From an uncultured Bacteroidales bacterium (GTDB lineage Bacteria; Bacteroidota; Bacteroidia; Bacteroidales; Muribaculaceae), in the NCBI GenBank assembly GCA_902779125.1, contig CACZAC010000026.1, positions 1 to 64,000 of the forward strand: 64,000 nt of DNA, read 5' to 3'. Each line of letters opens with the position of its first letter. Positions within the stretch are counted from its first letter, which is position 1. The notes under the pieces were generated by a model. That model was not told where the DNA came from. It ran no database searches and worked only from the letters and a program-made list of their open reading frames with translations. Shown here one piece after another: positions 33,856-44,200 of the stretch. The position numbers and the translations under genes were made by a program.

Positions 33856-36267
33856 GTGACCGATGCGCTCAGCCATATCGTCCTGACGGCACGACGCTTC
33901 AAATTGCCGACTGCCCTGAACCTGCTTGGGCTCACGGCAGCCTATATGGTGTGCTACCTGCTGCTGACACAAGTCATCTTCCAGCGGACCTACAATCACG
34001 GCATCAAGGACCACGAGCGCATCTACAGGCTGGAGACCGACTTCTTCTCCAACAATGACGTCAAATGGAGTTCTTCTGTCACCCGATTCATGTGTGAGGC
34101 CATAGAACAAATCCCCCAAGTCGAGGGTGTGACTATGACCAGCTACGGATGGGGCGACCTTGATTCCTACAAATGGCAATTCAAGAAGGACAATACAGAA
34201 GTCGCCTACCACTACACACTGTACAACAACAAGGGCCTAACCAACCTTACCGACCGAGTCATCGACGGCAGCATCGAGTGGACTGACGATGACCAGGAAG
34301 GCATCATCATCCCCGCAAGTATCGCCAAACGACAATTCGGAACCGTTAAGGCCGTGGGCAAGCAGATGGTTCATCTGCTCGCCGACAGTGCCGAAACGCT
34401 CACGGTGCGCGGTGTCTTTCAGGACTTTCCCGACAACAGCTTAGCGAAAAATAACATCGCAGTGTGTGTCAAGAATCTGTATGCCAGCACGACGGGCAAT
34501 TTGTGCTTTGAATGCCTGGTCAAGCTCAAGGAGGGGACCAAGGATGTGAACAATCTCGTTCCTGAGATACGCCAACGCTTCCTGACCAGGGTCAGCCGTC
34601 TGTTGAACAATGACACAGCAGAATTGAAACACTGGGAAAGAATCTTCCATCACCTGAAAATCCAGTTAAGGCCACTCGATGACACCTACTTTTCCCAATC
34701 CAATACCAACGACACCGGCAATCGCGATATGCTGTCAATCCTAGAACTGATTGTCTTGCTGGTCATCCTGGTCGCTACCGTCAATCTGCTCATCTTTACC
34801 CTCGCCATCAGCCCAATGCGGGTGCGTGGGACCAATGTGCGGCGCATTCTCGGGGCATCCCGCAACACCTTGAGGTTAGAGTTTGTTGCCGAAACGGCCA
34901 TCACCTCGCTTGCCGCCTGTGCGATAGCTCTTATCCTGTGCCATCTGCTCTCGCTGCTGCCGGCATTCAACCGTTTGTTTGACAGTAACATTGCCTTGAA
35001 TGCCCATTGGGGCATCGTTCTGGCCATGGTAGGCATTGCCTTGGCTGTGGGCCTCGTTTCAGGCATTTACCCAGCCATCTTCACCACCTCTTATGAGCTG
35101 ACCATCGCTCTGAAAGGGTCCTTTGGGCTCACGCCCCAAGGGCACAAGTTGCGCACAGCCTTCATCGGTCTGCAACTGGTCATCACAATGTTTATGTTCG
35201 CCTTTATCTGTACTTTGTACCAGCACACGCGGTTTATCTATCACTCTGACTACGGCTATGACATCAGCCAGTTACTCCACGTGCAACTGACACCCCTGGA
35301 GTCAGATTACCGCTCAGCCTTGCGTAATGACCTGATGACACTGGAAGGGGTGGAAAATGTCTCATACTCCAGATTCATCCTCGGATCAGATGATTATTAC
35401 ATGTCCAACCGCATGGTCTTGGGGAGCGACTCGGCAACATGCGTAATGAATGTCCAGATATTCCCGACCGATGACAGGTACCTGTCCACGATGGGTATCC
35501 AACTTGTTGAGGGCCGAGGATTCAAAGCGACAGACCCTTCTGACAAGTACTGCATCATCAACGAAGCCATGCGTGACCAGTGCAAAGGGCTTAAAATAGG
35601 CGAACTGCTATCACCCAACGAGGACGTCATTGTCATCGGAGTGTGCAAGAACATCAGACATGCCACGACACGCAGGGACAACAACAGTGAACCCATTTTA
35701 TTCGTCAACTCAACTGATGTCCGTTCGTGCCGGTTTGCCAACATCCGCCTCGCGCCAGATGCCGACCACGAAGCCATCAAGTCCATGATTGCCCAGCTCG
35801 TCGAGAAGCATAGCGGGCATGTCTCGGCTCCGGTGATGGACATGGATTCCACACTGCAACAGACCTATAATAATGAATTCAGGTTCATTGACCTCTCCTT
35901 GCTGTTCTCGGTCATCTGCATTATCATCACGCTGGTGGGCGTGTTCTGCCTGACGATGTTTGAGGCCGAGTACCGCCGTAAGGAAATCGGCATCCGCAAG
36001 GTGACTGGCGCCACGACGGGCGAGATTATAGGCATGTTCTGCGCGCAATATGTCACGCTCATCCTCGTGAGCTTTGTCATTGCAGCACCACTGGCTTTCA
36101 TCATCGGCAACAAGTGGCTGAACAGTTTTGCCGAGCACCGCTCCATGGACTGGTGGGTTTTCCCGTTGAGCCTGCTTGTGGTAGGTGGGCTCACCATAGG
36201 CACCATTGTCCTGCAATGCTGGCGCACCGCCCGTGAGAACCCCACCGACAGCATCAAGACAGAATAG
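33856..36267 (+). CDS. ABC transporter permease (MacB/FtsX type), second copy, GTG start
   Basis: The 803-residue protein is a paralogue of the first permease. Its N-terminus (TDALSHIVLTARRFKLPT) aligns with that of the first copy (KEIINNIIYMARRFRLAT), which fixes the GTG at 33856 as the start codon, 13 nt after the ATPase stop. The layout of membrane segments and the loop EAEYRRKEIGIRKVTGATT are conserved. The periplasmic domains differ more than the membrane parts. The substrate is unknown. Both permeases end in ARENP(V/T)(N/D)SIKTE. Confidence 0.93.
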   Translation: MTDALSHIVLTARRFKLPTALNLLGLTAAYMVCYLLLTQVIFQRTYNHGIKDHERIYRLETDFFSNNDVKWSSSVTRFMCEAIEQIPQVEGVTMTSYGWGDLDSYKWQFKKDNTEVAYHYTLYNNKGLTNLTDRVIDGSIEWTDDDQEGIIIPASIAKRQFGTVKAVGKQMVHLLADSAETLTVRGVFQDFPDNSLAKNNIAVCVKNLYASTTGNLCFECLVKLKEGTKDVNNLVPEIRQRFLTRVSRLLNNDTAELKHWERIFHHLKIQLRPLDDTYFSQSNTNDTGNRDMLSILELIVLLVILVATVNLLIFTLAISPMRVRGTNVRRILGASRNTLRLEFVAETAITSLAACAIALILCHLLSLLPAFNRLFDSNIALNAHWGIVLAMVGIALAVGLVSGIYPAIFTTSYELTIALKGSFGLTPQGHKLRTAFIGLQLVITMFMFAFICTLYQHTRFIYHSDYGYDISQLLHVQLTPLESDYRSALRNDLMTLEGVENVSYSRFILGSDDYYMSNRMVLGSDSATCVMNVQIFPTDDRYLSTMGIQLVEGRGFKATDPSDKYCIINEAMRDQCKGLKIGELLSPNEDVIVIGVCKNIRHATTRRDNNSEPILFVNSTDVRSCRFANIRLAPDADHEAIKSMIAQLVEKHSGHVSAPVMDMDSTLQQTYNNEFRFIDLSLLFSVICIIITLVGVFCLTMFEAEYRRKEIGIRKVTGATTGEIIGMFCAQYVTLILVSFVIAAPLAFIIGNKWLNSFAEHRSMDWWVFPLSLLVVGGLTIGTIVLQCWRTARENPTDSIKTE

Positions 36268-36458
36268 TAAAAACCAGTGACTATAGCCTTTTCTCATCCA
36301 AGTGTGCTGGCAGGTAACACGATTATACTGCCATCTTCTAAAGTGACTGCAATTCAGTTTCTCATGACATCGACATCCGCCCCACCATTGATTCCAGTAA
36401 GCCGAATGGTGGTATAACGTGGTTTTTACAGGAAATACATATTTTTTTCTTTAAATAA

Positions 36459-36490
36459 TTGCTATAAAATAAAAAATGTCTGTACCTTTG
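36459..36490 (+). promoter_or_regulatory. Promoter of the 418-residue dockerin protein gene
   Basis: TTG (36459-36461) and TACCTTTG (36483-36490) are 21 nt apart. The start codon is at 36658, so the leader is about 160 nt. The rest of the gap from 36268 shows nothing recognisable. Confidence 0.7.
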
Positions 36491-36519
36491 CCACCCGGGT
36501 TGAAGTTGGTGCTGACATT

Positions 36520-36621
36520 ATGGCTGGGCTTAACCAGAATGTCCTTTACACTGATTCTCATTTTCATGTGCGGGATGCATATGAAATGGGCGGGATTTTC
36601 CCGACAATCTCAGTAACATAG
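36520..36621 (+). CDS. Possible small leader ORF (33 codons)
   Basis: In the long leader upstream of the dockerin gene, an ATG opens 33 codons beginning with AGLNQNVLYTDSHFH and ending in TISVT. The DSHFH segment recalls the N-terminus of metal-dependent hydrolases, so it may be a gene fragment. There is no clear ribosome-binding signal, as is usual here. It is weakly supported. Confidence 0.25.
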   Translation: MAGLNQNVLYTDSHFHVRDAYEMGGIFPTISVT

Positions 36622-36657
36622 GTATAATCGTGTTGACCTAATAATACTTAAAAAGTT

Positions 36658-37914
36658 ATGAGAAAGTTTTTAACTCTACTTTGCTTAATGGCAACTATTG
36701 GCGCGGCTGCGCAATATAGTGGGCCAGGTTTTTATCGTGTGCAGAATGCAAGCACTCATTCCTACATCTGCATCAAGGGAACCAAGTTCCAGAAATCGAC
36801 CTATCCAGATGCCTTCTGGTCATGTGTATTGATGCAGAAAGACTCGGCGCAGGTGACTGATCCAGGTTCTATCATCTACATTCCCGGTACTGAAGACACC
36901 AGCCTCTATGGCCAGGGTGTTGACACCTATTCATTGACCAAATTGTGGCTTAATATCGAGGATGCTCTAGTGATGGAAGAAGGCAAGCCCTCTTACATTG
37001 CGACTACGGAGTATTACGACCCCCAACTTGACAAGACAATAAGGTGCATCTTCCGCGACCGTGGTAACGGTTTCACCGCAGGTACGATTGAGAAAACCGA
37101 ATCTCGCTGGTGGATTGAGCCTGTCAACGAGGAGTCTATAGAGTTCTCCTATTTTGGCGTGAAGCCCACAAGCGAAGCCATTAAGGATGCTGACGGCTAT
37201 TACTGGACCTCATTGTGCTGCGACTTCCCCGTCATGATTCCCGTTGGTGGCGGAGTCGAGGGTGCCTATACCATCGAGGCTGTGGTGCAGCTCAACGACG
37301 GCAAACACTATGCTGCTCCCCTCAAGCTTTATGGCCAGGGTGAAACTGTTCCTGCCGCTACTCCCGTGCTGCTCAAGTGCTCGTCACCCTACGCCAGCGG
37401 TAACAAGCTTATCCCCACAGGTGACATTGCTAACAACACCACTTTCCCCGTATGCAATAAATACATGCTTGGGGGCAACTACTTCAGCACCTTCACCAAT
37501 TTTGCTAACCTGAACGACCCTTCAGTGACTACTGTTTACACTCCCGAACAAGCCACTAAGGCCGAACAAAGTTTCCTGGTGCTTAGCGTAGATGACCAGG
37601 GCAAGGTGTGCTTCAAACCGCAAGAAGACGGCAACTATATGGCAGCCAATACTGCATGGCTGAACACTGCTTCCATGGGTATGGCAGGCGAGACCGTCTA
37701 TCTGGGCATTCCACCGGAGCCCGAGCCCGAGGTAATTTCTGGCGACATTGATGGTGACGGCAGAGTTTCCATCGCTGACGTGTCAGGCCTTATTGATATC
37801 GTCCTGGATATTGCTAAGGAAGGTGCTCCAAAGAGTGCCGATGTCAATGGTGACGGCATTGTTAACATCCGAGACGTGGCTGACCTCATCGATATTCTGG
37901 TAGGATTCTTCTAA
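36658..37914 (+). CDS. Secreted protein with C-terminal dockerin
   Basis: The 418-residue protein has a signal peptide (RKFLTLLCLMATIGAAAQ). The body starts with GPGFYRVQNASTHSYICIKG, a pattern seen in many Bacteroidetes surface proteins, and contains a beta-rich region with no recognised enzyme motif. After a short Glu-Pro linker (PPEPEPEV) comes a two-repeat dockerin (GDIDGDGRVSIADVSGLIDI and ADVNGDGIVNIRDVADLID). Function is unknown; it may bind a glycan or protein outside the cell. It has its own promoter and terminator. Confidence 0.82.
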   Translation: MRKFLTLLCLMATIGAAAQYSGPGFYRVQNASTHSYICIKGTKFQKSTYPDAFWSCVLMQKDSAQVTDPGSIIYIPGTEDTSLYGQGVDTYSLTKLWLNIEDALVMEEGKPSYIATTEYYDPQLDKTIRCIFRDRGNGFTAGTIEKTESRWWIEPVNEESIEFSYFGVKPTSEAIKDADGYYWTSLCCDFPVMIPVGGGVEGAYTIEAVVQLNDGKHYAAPLKLYGQGETVPAATPVLLKCSSPYASGNKLIPTGDIANNTTFPVCNKYMLGGNYFSTFTNFANLNDPSVTTVYTPEQATKAEQSFLVLSVDDQGKVCFKPQEDGNYMAANTAWLNTASMGMAGETVYLGIPPEPEPEVISGDIDGDGRVSIADVSGLIDIVLDIAKEGAPKSADVNGDGIVNIRDVADLIDILVGFF

Positions 37915-37936
37915 CAGCAGCGAAATAACAAATCAA

Positions 37937-37965
37937 GGAGGGCATTTCCTAGCGAAATGCCCTCC
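37937..37965. terminator. Bidirectional terminator between convergent genes
   Basis: GGAGGGCATTTC and GAAATGCCCTCC form a perfect 12-bp stem with a 5-nt loop. It lies between the dockerin gene (plus) and the chromate transporter genes (minus). Confidence 0.88.
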
Positions 37966-37998
37966 TCGTATTATGATTTCACTTGTAAAGCCTGGTCA

Positions 37999-38541
37999 TC
38001 AGAACACCAGCAACCCGACAAGACCTGCCAGAATGATGACCAGAATGGGATGAATGCGGGTGAAATAAACAACGCAGAACGAAGCGACACAGATGGCAAT
38101 CGTAATCAATCGCTCGCTCATCAGATAGCCAAAATTCTCACTGTTCATCAGCAGCAATGCTGCCGATGCAATCAGTCCCACCACCACGGGCCGCAGGCCC
38201 ATGAAAGCGCCCTTGATGAACGGGCTCTGCTTGTGGCGCTGGATGTAATGGCTGGCAATGAGCGTGAGAATGAACGGCGGCAACACGACGGTGAATGTCG
38301 TAATCAGCGACCCGAGGACGCTGCCCGTGACCACATAGCCGATGTAGGTTGCGCTGTTGATGCCGATGGGACCAGGTGTCATCTGCGAAATGGCGACGAT
38401 GTCGGTGAACATCTGGCTGGTAATCCACCCCGAATCCACAACCTCACGCTGGATGAGCGACAGCATGGCATATCCTCCTCCAAAGCCGAAGAGCCCGATT
38501 TTCAGGTAGGCCCAGATGAGTTTCAGATAGGTTTCAAACAT
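37999..38541 (-). CDS. Chromate transporter, half-size subunit 2
   Basis: The 180-residue protein matches one CHR domain, with the motif FGFGGGYAMLSLIQREVVD near the start and SQMTPGPIGINSATYIGY after it, then about five membrane segments. It overlaps the preceding half-size gene by 8 nt. In CHR families with half-size proteins, two different halves insert in opposite directions to make one carrier. Known family members export chromate with sulfate as a likely natural substrate. Its place at the end of the ileS operon is probably passive. Confidence 0.9.
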   Translation of the reverse strand: MFETYLKLIWAYLKIGLFGFGGGYAMLSLIQREVVDSGWITSQMFTDIVAISQMTPGPIGINSATYIGYVVTGSVLGSLITTFTVVLPPFILTLIASHYIQRHKQSPFIKGAFMGLRPVVVGLIASAALLLMNSENFGYLMSERLITIAICVASFCVVYFTRIHPILVIILAGLVGLLVF

Positions 38542-39148
38542 GGGTGGCCTCCTTTCTCTCTAAACCGTCGGTCGAGTCATCGCCTTTGTCCCCTTTTATT
38601 AAGGTATGGAGATAATAAAGGTATCCTCCGATTGCTCCCATCACGATGAAGATGATGGGATTGGAGATATAAGGTATCTTGCTGTAGATAAGCAATGCCA
38701 CAGCAATGGGGATGATTACGGTTTTCCAGTTGATGCCGGCAGCCTTGGCCGTGGTAAGCACTGGAGCGATGATGAGCGCGACCACTGCAGGACGGATGCC
38801 CTTGAAGATGCGGCTCACGACGGGGTTGTTCTTGATGGTGTTAGGGGTGAGGAATACCGCGATAGCCAGAATCATGAGGAATGACGGCAGAATCGTGCCC
38901 ACTGCGGCACAGATGCTACCCTTGAGGCCCTTGAGACGGTCACCGATAACCACACTGATGTTCACGGCAAGAATGCCAGGCATGGACTGTGCCACGGCCA
39001 ATAAGTCCAAAAAGTCTTCAAGCTCTATCCACTTGTGTTTCTCGACTATCTCACGCTGAATGATACTGATCATCGCCCAACCGCCGCCAAAAGTGAAGGC
39101 TCCAATCTTGGCAAAAGTCAGGAACAACTGCAGGTACAGATTTCGCAT
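38534..39148 (-). CDS. Chromate transporter, half-size subunit 1
   Basis: The 204-residue protein is a single CHR domain with FTFGGGWAMISIIQREIVE and AQSMPGILAVNISVVIGD, about six membrane segments, and a charged C-terminal tail (KGDKGDDSTDGLERKE). It pairs with the gene that overlaps its 3' end by 8 nt. The gene follows DUF4296 by 28 nt and so probably belongs to the long ileS operon. Two half-size CHR proteins of this kind work together in other bacteria. Confidence 0.9.
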   Translation of the reverse strand: MRNLYLQLFLTFAKIGAFTFGGGWAMISIIQREIVEKHKWIELEDFLDLLAVAQSMPGILAVNISVVIGDRLKGLKGSICAAVGTILPSFLMILAIAVFLTPNTIKNNPVVSRIFKGIRPAVVALIIAPVLTTAKAAGINWKTVIIPIAVALLIYSKIPYISNPIIFIVMGAIGGYLYYLHTLIKGDKGDDSTDGLERKEATHV

Positions 39149-39176
39149 GGCTCAAGAAAAAGAGTTGAAATGTGTG

Positions 39177-40061
39177 TCACTTTTTGCGGCGCTCCAGCTT
39201 GCGCTGCGCATTGATAATACCATAGTTGCTGTCACTCATGCGGGTGCGTATCAGCATCAGGCTGTCCACATAGGCGACATGACCGGGCTTGATATTGTAG
39301 CTCACATAGCCGTAAACACGTCTCACCTGGCGGGCGGTGTCGCTCTGCACATCGACGGTCACCCATCCGTCACCGTAGGTAGCACGCGCATTCTGGGAAG
39401 TGGAGCCGTCAATATAGTCCACATTCAGGCTCACTTTGAACTCGTTGTCACCACGGCCAATCTTGTAGGCCAGCTGATAGCGGTCACCACGCTTGTAGTT
39501 GGCGTCAGGGGTCATATCAAAGTTGATAAAACCTCGACCAGCGCCCTGGGTGAGCATATAAGTTCGGCGGCCCTGCCACAAGTCGGCGGTGTCGCTTTCA
39601 ACATTGTTATCAGACATGTGATTGAACTTTCCTCCCAGCGGTCCGTTGATGCCAGAGCGAGGAAAGACTCCATGTGTGGGCTCACCAGGCAGGGTCCTGT
39701 CGGCTTCGTCAGGGAGTTTGTTGTTCTTGGTAATCTTGTCTATTCGTTTCTGGAGAATGCCCACCGCTTGGTCATGGGCCTTGATATAATCCTCCATATT
39801 GTGGGCATACCACACCAGCGAGGAATCGTATTCCGCACTCGTGATGCCATACTTCTTGAAGATTGATTGCTTCAACACCTGTTTGCTGGAATCGTTGGGA
39901 AACTCATCCATGTGGCTGTCTATATAGGCATCAGCTATCTGCAAGTCAGCAATCAATTCGGCCATGTCATCGGTACTGATTACACCACGCGGTGTCTTGT
40001 CACATGAAACCATTGACAAGACAATCAAGAGCAGCGATATGTAGAGCGTGACTTGGCGCAT
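39177..40061 (-). CDS. DUF4296 lipoprotein
   Basis: The 294-residue protein has a lipoprotein signal (LIVLSMVSC). The N-terminal 110 residues are typical of DUF4296 (DDMAELIADLQIADAYID... FKKYGITSAEYDSSLVWY), a Bacteroidetes family of unknown function. The C-terminal half is beta-rich and not recognised. Its stop-to-start distance from lspA is only 5 nt, so it is co-transcribed. The order ileS-dksA-lspA-DUF4296 is common in Bacteroidales and suggests a link to lipoprotein handling, but no reaction is known. Confidence 0.85.
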   Translation of the reverse strand: MRQVTLYISLLLIVLSMVSCDKTPRGVISTDDMAELIADLQIADAYIDSHMDEFPNDSSKQVLKQSIFKKYGITSAEYDSSLVWYAHNMEDYIKAHDQAVGILQKRIDKITKNNKLPDEADRTLPGEPTHGVFPRSGINGPLGGKFNHMSDNNVESDTADLWQGRRTYMLTQGAGRGFINFDMTPDANYKRGDRYQLAYKIGRGDNEFKVSLNVDYIDGSTSQNARATYGDGWVTVDVQSDTARQVRRVYGYVSYNIKPGHVAYVDSLMLIRTRMSDSNYGIINAQRKLERRKK

Positions 40062-40066
40062 AAAGC

Positions 40067-40786
40067 TTATTCTTGGGGCTCACTGGGTTGTTGGTCGTCG
40101 GTGTCAGCCAGCTGCAAGTCCTCGGTTTCGGCGGCTTGCTCGGTGTCTGATTCGACGGGAGCCTGTTCTTCACCTTCCTTACCCAGTGTTGCAAGGTAGC
40201 GGGCATAGAACAGGATGAGAACGAAGACACTCACACTGAGGGCCGCATCGGCGATGTTGAAGATGGGCTGGAAAAAGACGAAGTGATTCCCGCCAATCCA
40301 TGGCATCCAATCGGGCCAGTTCCATTCACACAACGGGAAATAGAGCATATCCACTACCCTGCCGTTGAATAAACTGGAATATCCGCCATCGGGCGGGAAC
40401 ATCTGTGCCACTTGCGGCGGTATGGGACTGTTGAAAATCAAGCCATAGGCGATACAGTCGATGACGTTACCCAAGGCACCGGCGGTAATCAGCGCAATGC
40501 AGATGACATATCCCCTGGGGATATCGGTGCGCTTATTCAGTTTCCAGAGGTAATAGATGAATGCTCCCGATGCAATGATACGGAACAAGGTCAGCAACAG
40601 TTTGCTGCCCAGTTCCATACCGAATGCCATTCCATTGTTCTCAATGAACAGGATTTTGAACCAGGATGTCACATCCACTTCTTCGCCATAGTAGAAGTGG
40701 GTCTTGACCCAAATCTTGACAGCTTGGTCGATGACAATAACCAGCGCGATGACCAGCGCTGCAAGTTTGCCGTTAGAAAGTTTCAT
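40067..40786 (-). CDS. lspA: Lipoprotein signal peptidase (signal peptidase II)
   Basis: The protein has 239 residues from the ATG at 40786; an earlier TTG at 40813 overlaps dksA and is less likely. It has four membrane segments and both catalytic aspartates, Asp110 in GALGNVIDCIAYG and Asp180 in FNIADAALS. It cuts prolipoproteins before the lipidated cysteine, which the many lipoproteins in this window need. The C-terminal 40 residues are an acidic, glutamine-rich tail (from about residue 200) that standard LspA lacks. It lies between dksA and DUF4296 in the ileS operon. Confidence 0.94.
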   Translation of the reverse strand: MKLSNGKLAALVIALVIVIDQAVKIWVKTHFYYGEEVDVTSWFKILFIENNGMAFGMELGSKLLLTLFRIIASGAFIYYLWKLNKRTDIPRGYVICIALITAGALGNVIDCIAYGLIFNSPIPPQVAQMFPPDGGYSSLFNGRVVDMLYFPLCEWNWPDWMPWIGGNHFVFFQPIFNIADAALSVSVFVLILFYARYLATLGKEGEEQAPVESDTEQAAETEDLQLADTDDQQPSEPQE

Positions 40787-40809
40787 CAAACTAGCTTTCA
40801 GTAAGCAGA

Positions 40810-41196
40810 TCAATATTTCTTCTTGTTGCGGGCCTCAATCTCCTTACCCTCGATGGACAAGGTGGTGTGAGGAACTGCAAGCAGGCGCTCCTTGGGTATG
40901 AGTTTGCCTGTGATACGGCATACGCCGTAGGTCTTGTTTTCGATGCGCACGAGGGCGGCTTCGAGTTTGCGGATGAAATCATGCTGGCGCTGGGCCTGCT
41001 GGCTGGAAATCTCCTTCTGCAGTGTTGAGGCACCCTCCTCCATCAGTTTGAAGGTGGGGTTGGACTCATCCACCATGATGGTGTCTTTAAGGCGCTCATA
41101 ATTCTCCTGAGCCTGCTCTAACTTTGCCAGGATGAGTTCTTTAAACTCTTGCAGCTCTTCATCGCTGTATCTGGTCTTTTCTTGATTCTTAGCCAT
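40810..41196 (-). CDS. TraR/DksA-family protein with degenerate zinc finger
   Basis: The 128-residue protein has a long coiled-coil N-terminal half and a C-terminal finger-like region (YGVCRITGKLIPKERLLAVP). Of the four zinc-binding cysteines of classic DksA only Cys93 remains, as is usual for Bacteroidetes members. It probably binds RNA polymerase in its secondary channel and adjusts transcription, perhaps together with ppGpp. It lies 62 nt after ileS and overlaps the region just before lspA, in a conserved gene order. Confidence 0.9.
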   Translation of the reverse strand: MAKNQEKTRYSDEELQEFKELILAKLEQAQENYERLKDTIMVDESNPTFKLMEEGASTLQKEISSQQAQRQHDFIRKLEAALVRIENKTYGVCRITGKLIPKERLLAVPHTTLSIEGKEIEARNKKKY

Positions 41197-41258
41197 TATC
41201 TGGTTATTTTAAAGTTTAAAGTTTAGGGAACTGTGTCCCTAAACTCCATTATCATTGA

Positions 41259-44200
41259 TTATACTTTCTCAACATTGACTGGCAACATCCATCCGTCCAT
41301 ATCCAACTCAACAGCGGTTGCAGAATCGACGGGAGCCACAGTGACGCTGTTGGCAAGCACCTGACGGGCAATGTAGTCACCGAATGCCTTGACAGCGTCG
41401 TCGGTGCGCTCATCGGGAGCGATGGTGACGATAATCTTGTCGGTGATGTCAAAGTCCTTGCTCTTGCGCACGTTCTGGATGCGGTTCACAAGTTCGCGGG
41501 CAATACCTTCCTGACGCAGTTCATCGGTCACAGTGATGTCGAGTGCCACGGTCAGGTTACCCTCGTTGGCAACGAGCCAGCCGGGGATGTCCTCGCTGAT
41601 GATTTCGACGTCGCCAAGTTCCACTTCGGCTTGCTGTCCGTCGAGGTCAATAGCAATCTTACCGTCCTTCTCGAACTGTGCGATTTCGGGCTGTGACAGT
41701 CCGGTAATCTTGGCGGCGAGCGCCTTCATCACCTTGCCATACTTCGGACCGAGCTTTTTGAAATCGGGTTTCACGCGTTTGATAAGGATGCCGGCATCGT
41801 TGCCCACGAGCTTGATTTCCTTGACGTTCACCTCATTGCGGATGAGGTCGGCGATGGCTTCGATATCGGCACGCTGGCTGTCGTCCATCACGGGAACCAT
41901 GATGGCCTGAAGCGGCTGGCGCACCTTGAGGTTCTGCTTGCGGCGCAGCGACAGCACCATCGAGGTGATGTCCTGAGCAGCCTGCATGCGTTTCTCGAGC
42001 TGCTTGTCGATGACGCTCTCATCACTCTTGGGGAAGTGGGCGAGATGTACCGAATCCTCGCTGTGGGTGAGGTCGCGGTACAGGCGGTCGCTGTAGAAGG
42101 GTGCCACGGGAGCCATGAGCAATGCCACGGTGGTGAGGCACTGGTAGAGGGTCTGATAGGCAGCCAGCTTGTCCTGTGTCATCTCACCGCCCCAGAAGCG
42201 CTTGCGGTTCAGGCGAACGTACCAGTTGCTCAGGTGGTCGCTGACGAAGGTGCTGATGGCACGTGTAGCGCGTGTGGGCTCGTAATCGTTCAAATCTGCC
42301 TGAACGGTAGCGATGAGGGAGTTCAACAACGAGATAATCCAGCGGTCAATCTCGGGACGCTCGGCGAGGGGCACCTGCGGAGCCTCGGGATCGAAGCCGT
42401 CCACGTTGGCATACAGAGCGAAGAACGAATAGGTGTTGTATAGGGTACCGAAGAACTTGCGGGATACTTCGATAACGCCCTCGTGGTCAAACTTGAGGTT
42501 GTCCCAAGGCGACGAGTTGCTGATCATATACCAGCGCAGGGGGTCGCTGCCGTAGGTCTCGATGGCGCCAAAGGGATCAACGCCATTACCCAGACGCTTA
42601 CTCATCTTGGCACCGACTTTGTCGAGCACAAGACCGTTTGAGATAACATTCTTGTAGGCAACACTGTCAAATACCATCGTGGCAATGGCGTGCAGGGTGA
42701 AGAACCAACCGCGGGTCTGGTCAACACCCTCGGCAATAAAGTCAGCGGGGAAGAAACCATTCTTGTCCACAGCCTCTTTGTTTTCAAACGGGTAGTGCAA
42801 CTGGGCATAGGGCATGGCGCCGCTATCAAACCACACGTCGATGAGGTCAAGCTCGCGCTTCATGGGCTTGCCGCTGTCGCTCACCAGGATGATGTCGTCG
42901 ACATAGGGGCGGTGGATGTCAATCTTATCGTAGTTCTCCTCGCTGTAGTCACCGGGAATGAAGCCCTTGTCCTTGTAGGGATTGGAGGTCATCACGCCAG
43001 CAGCTACGGCCTTCTCGATTTCGTTGTAGAGTTCCTCGATGCTGCCGATGCACTTCTCTTCGCCGTCGTCGTTGCGCCAGATGGGCAGCGGGGTGCCCCA
43101 GTAGCGACTGCGGCTCAGGTTCCAGTCATTGAGGTTCTCCAGCCATTTGCCAAAGCGGCCGCTGCCAGTGTGCTCGGGTTTCCAGTTGATGGTGTGGTTG
43201 AGTTCAATCATGCGGTCGCGGCAAGCAGTGTCACGGATAAACCAACTGTCAAGCGGGTAATAGAGCACGGGCTTGTCGGTGCGCCAGCAGTGGGGATAGT
43301 TGTGGACGTGTTTCTCCATCTTGAAGGCGGTGCCTTCCTGCTTCATACGGATGCAGATGTAGATGTTCAGATCCTCGTCCTTGTTGGCTTCGACCTCATA
43401 GAACTTGCCTCCCACAGTGTACTTGGGATCGTAGGCATTCTTGACCCAGCGGCCTGCATACTCCTTGTAAAGCTCCACGTTGACGAAGTTCTTGACGAAG
43501 TCCTCATCAAGGTCCTCGATGAGGTAGTATTTACCGGTGAGGTCCACCATGGGGCGGGTCTCCATCTTCTTGTTAATCATGTACAGGGCGGGGATGCCTG
43601 CAGCCTTGGCTACGCGGGCATCGTCTGCACCAAAGGTGGGCGCGATGTGTACGATACCTGTACCGTCCTCGGTGGTTACATAGTCACCGGGGATGACGCG
43701 GAAGCCGTTGTCGTTGCCCACGACCGTGCCGTCCACCTTGTCCACAGGCTTCACCCAGGGGAACAGTTGTGCATAGCGCAACTCAAGCAGGTCCTGCCCC
43801 TTGAACGAGGCGATAACCTTCCAGGGCACCACCTTGTCGCCGGCTTTGTACTCCAGCGGCTGGTCCTTGCCGTCGGCCTTGAAGTAGGCATCTACGCGGG
43901 CCTCAGCGAGCAGGTAGACAGCGGGCCTTCCGGTATAGGGGTTGAAACTCTCGACAGCGACATAGTCAATCTTGTTGCCCACACACAGTGCGGTGTTGCT
44001 CGGCAGGGTCCACGGGGTGGTCGTCCAAGCCAGCACATAGGTGTCGTTGAAGCCAGCATCAGCAGCCTCATTGATTTTCTTGATTACGGGATGCTCGTCA
44101 CCGCTCATGACGGTGAACTGGGCGGTCACGGTCTGGTCCTTGACGTCACGGTAGCAACCCGGCAGGTTCAGCTCGTGGGAGCTCAGTCCGGTACCAGCAG

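Noticed and set aside
40786-40813. TTG start for lspA overlapping dksA
   Set aside because: The ATG at 40786 gives the usual short cytoplasmic N-terminus before the first membrane segment.
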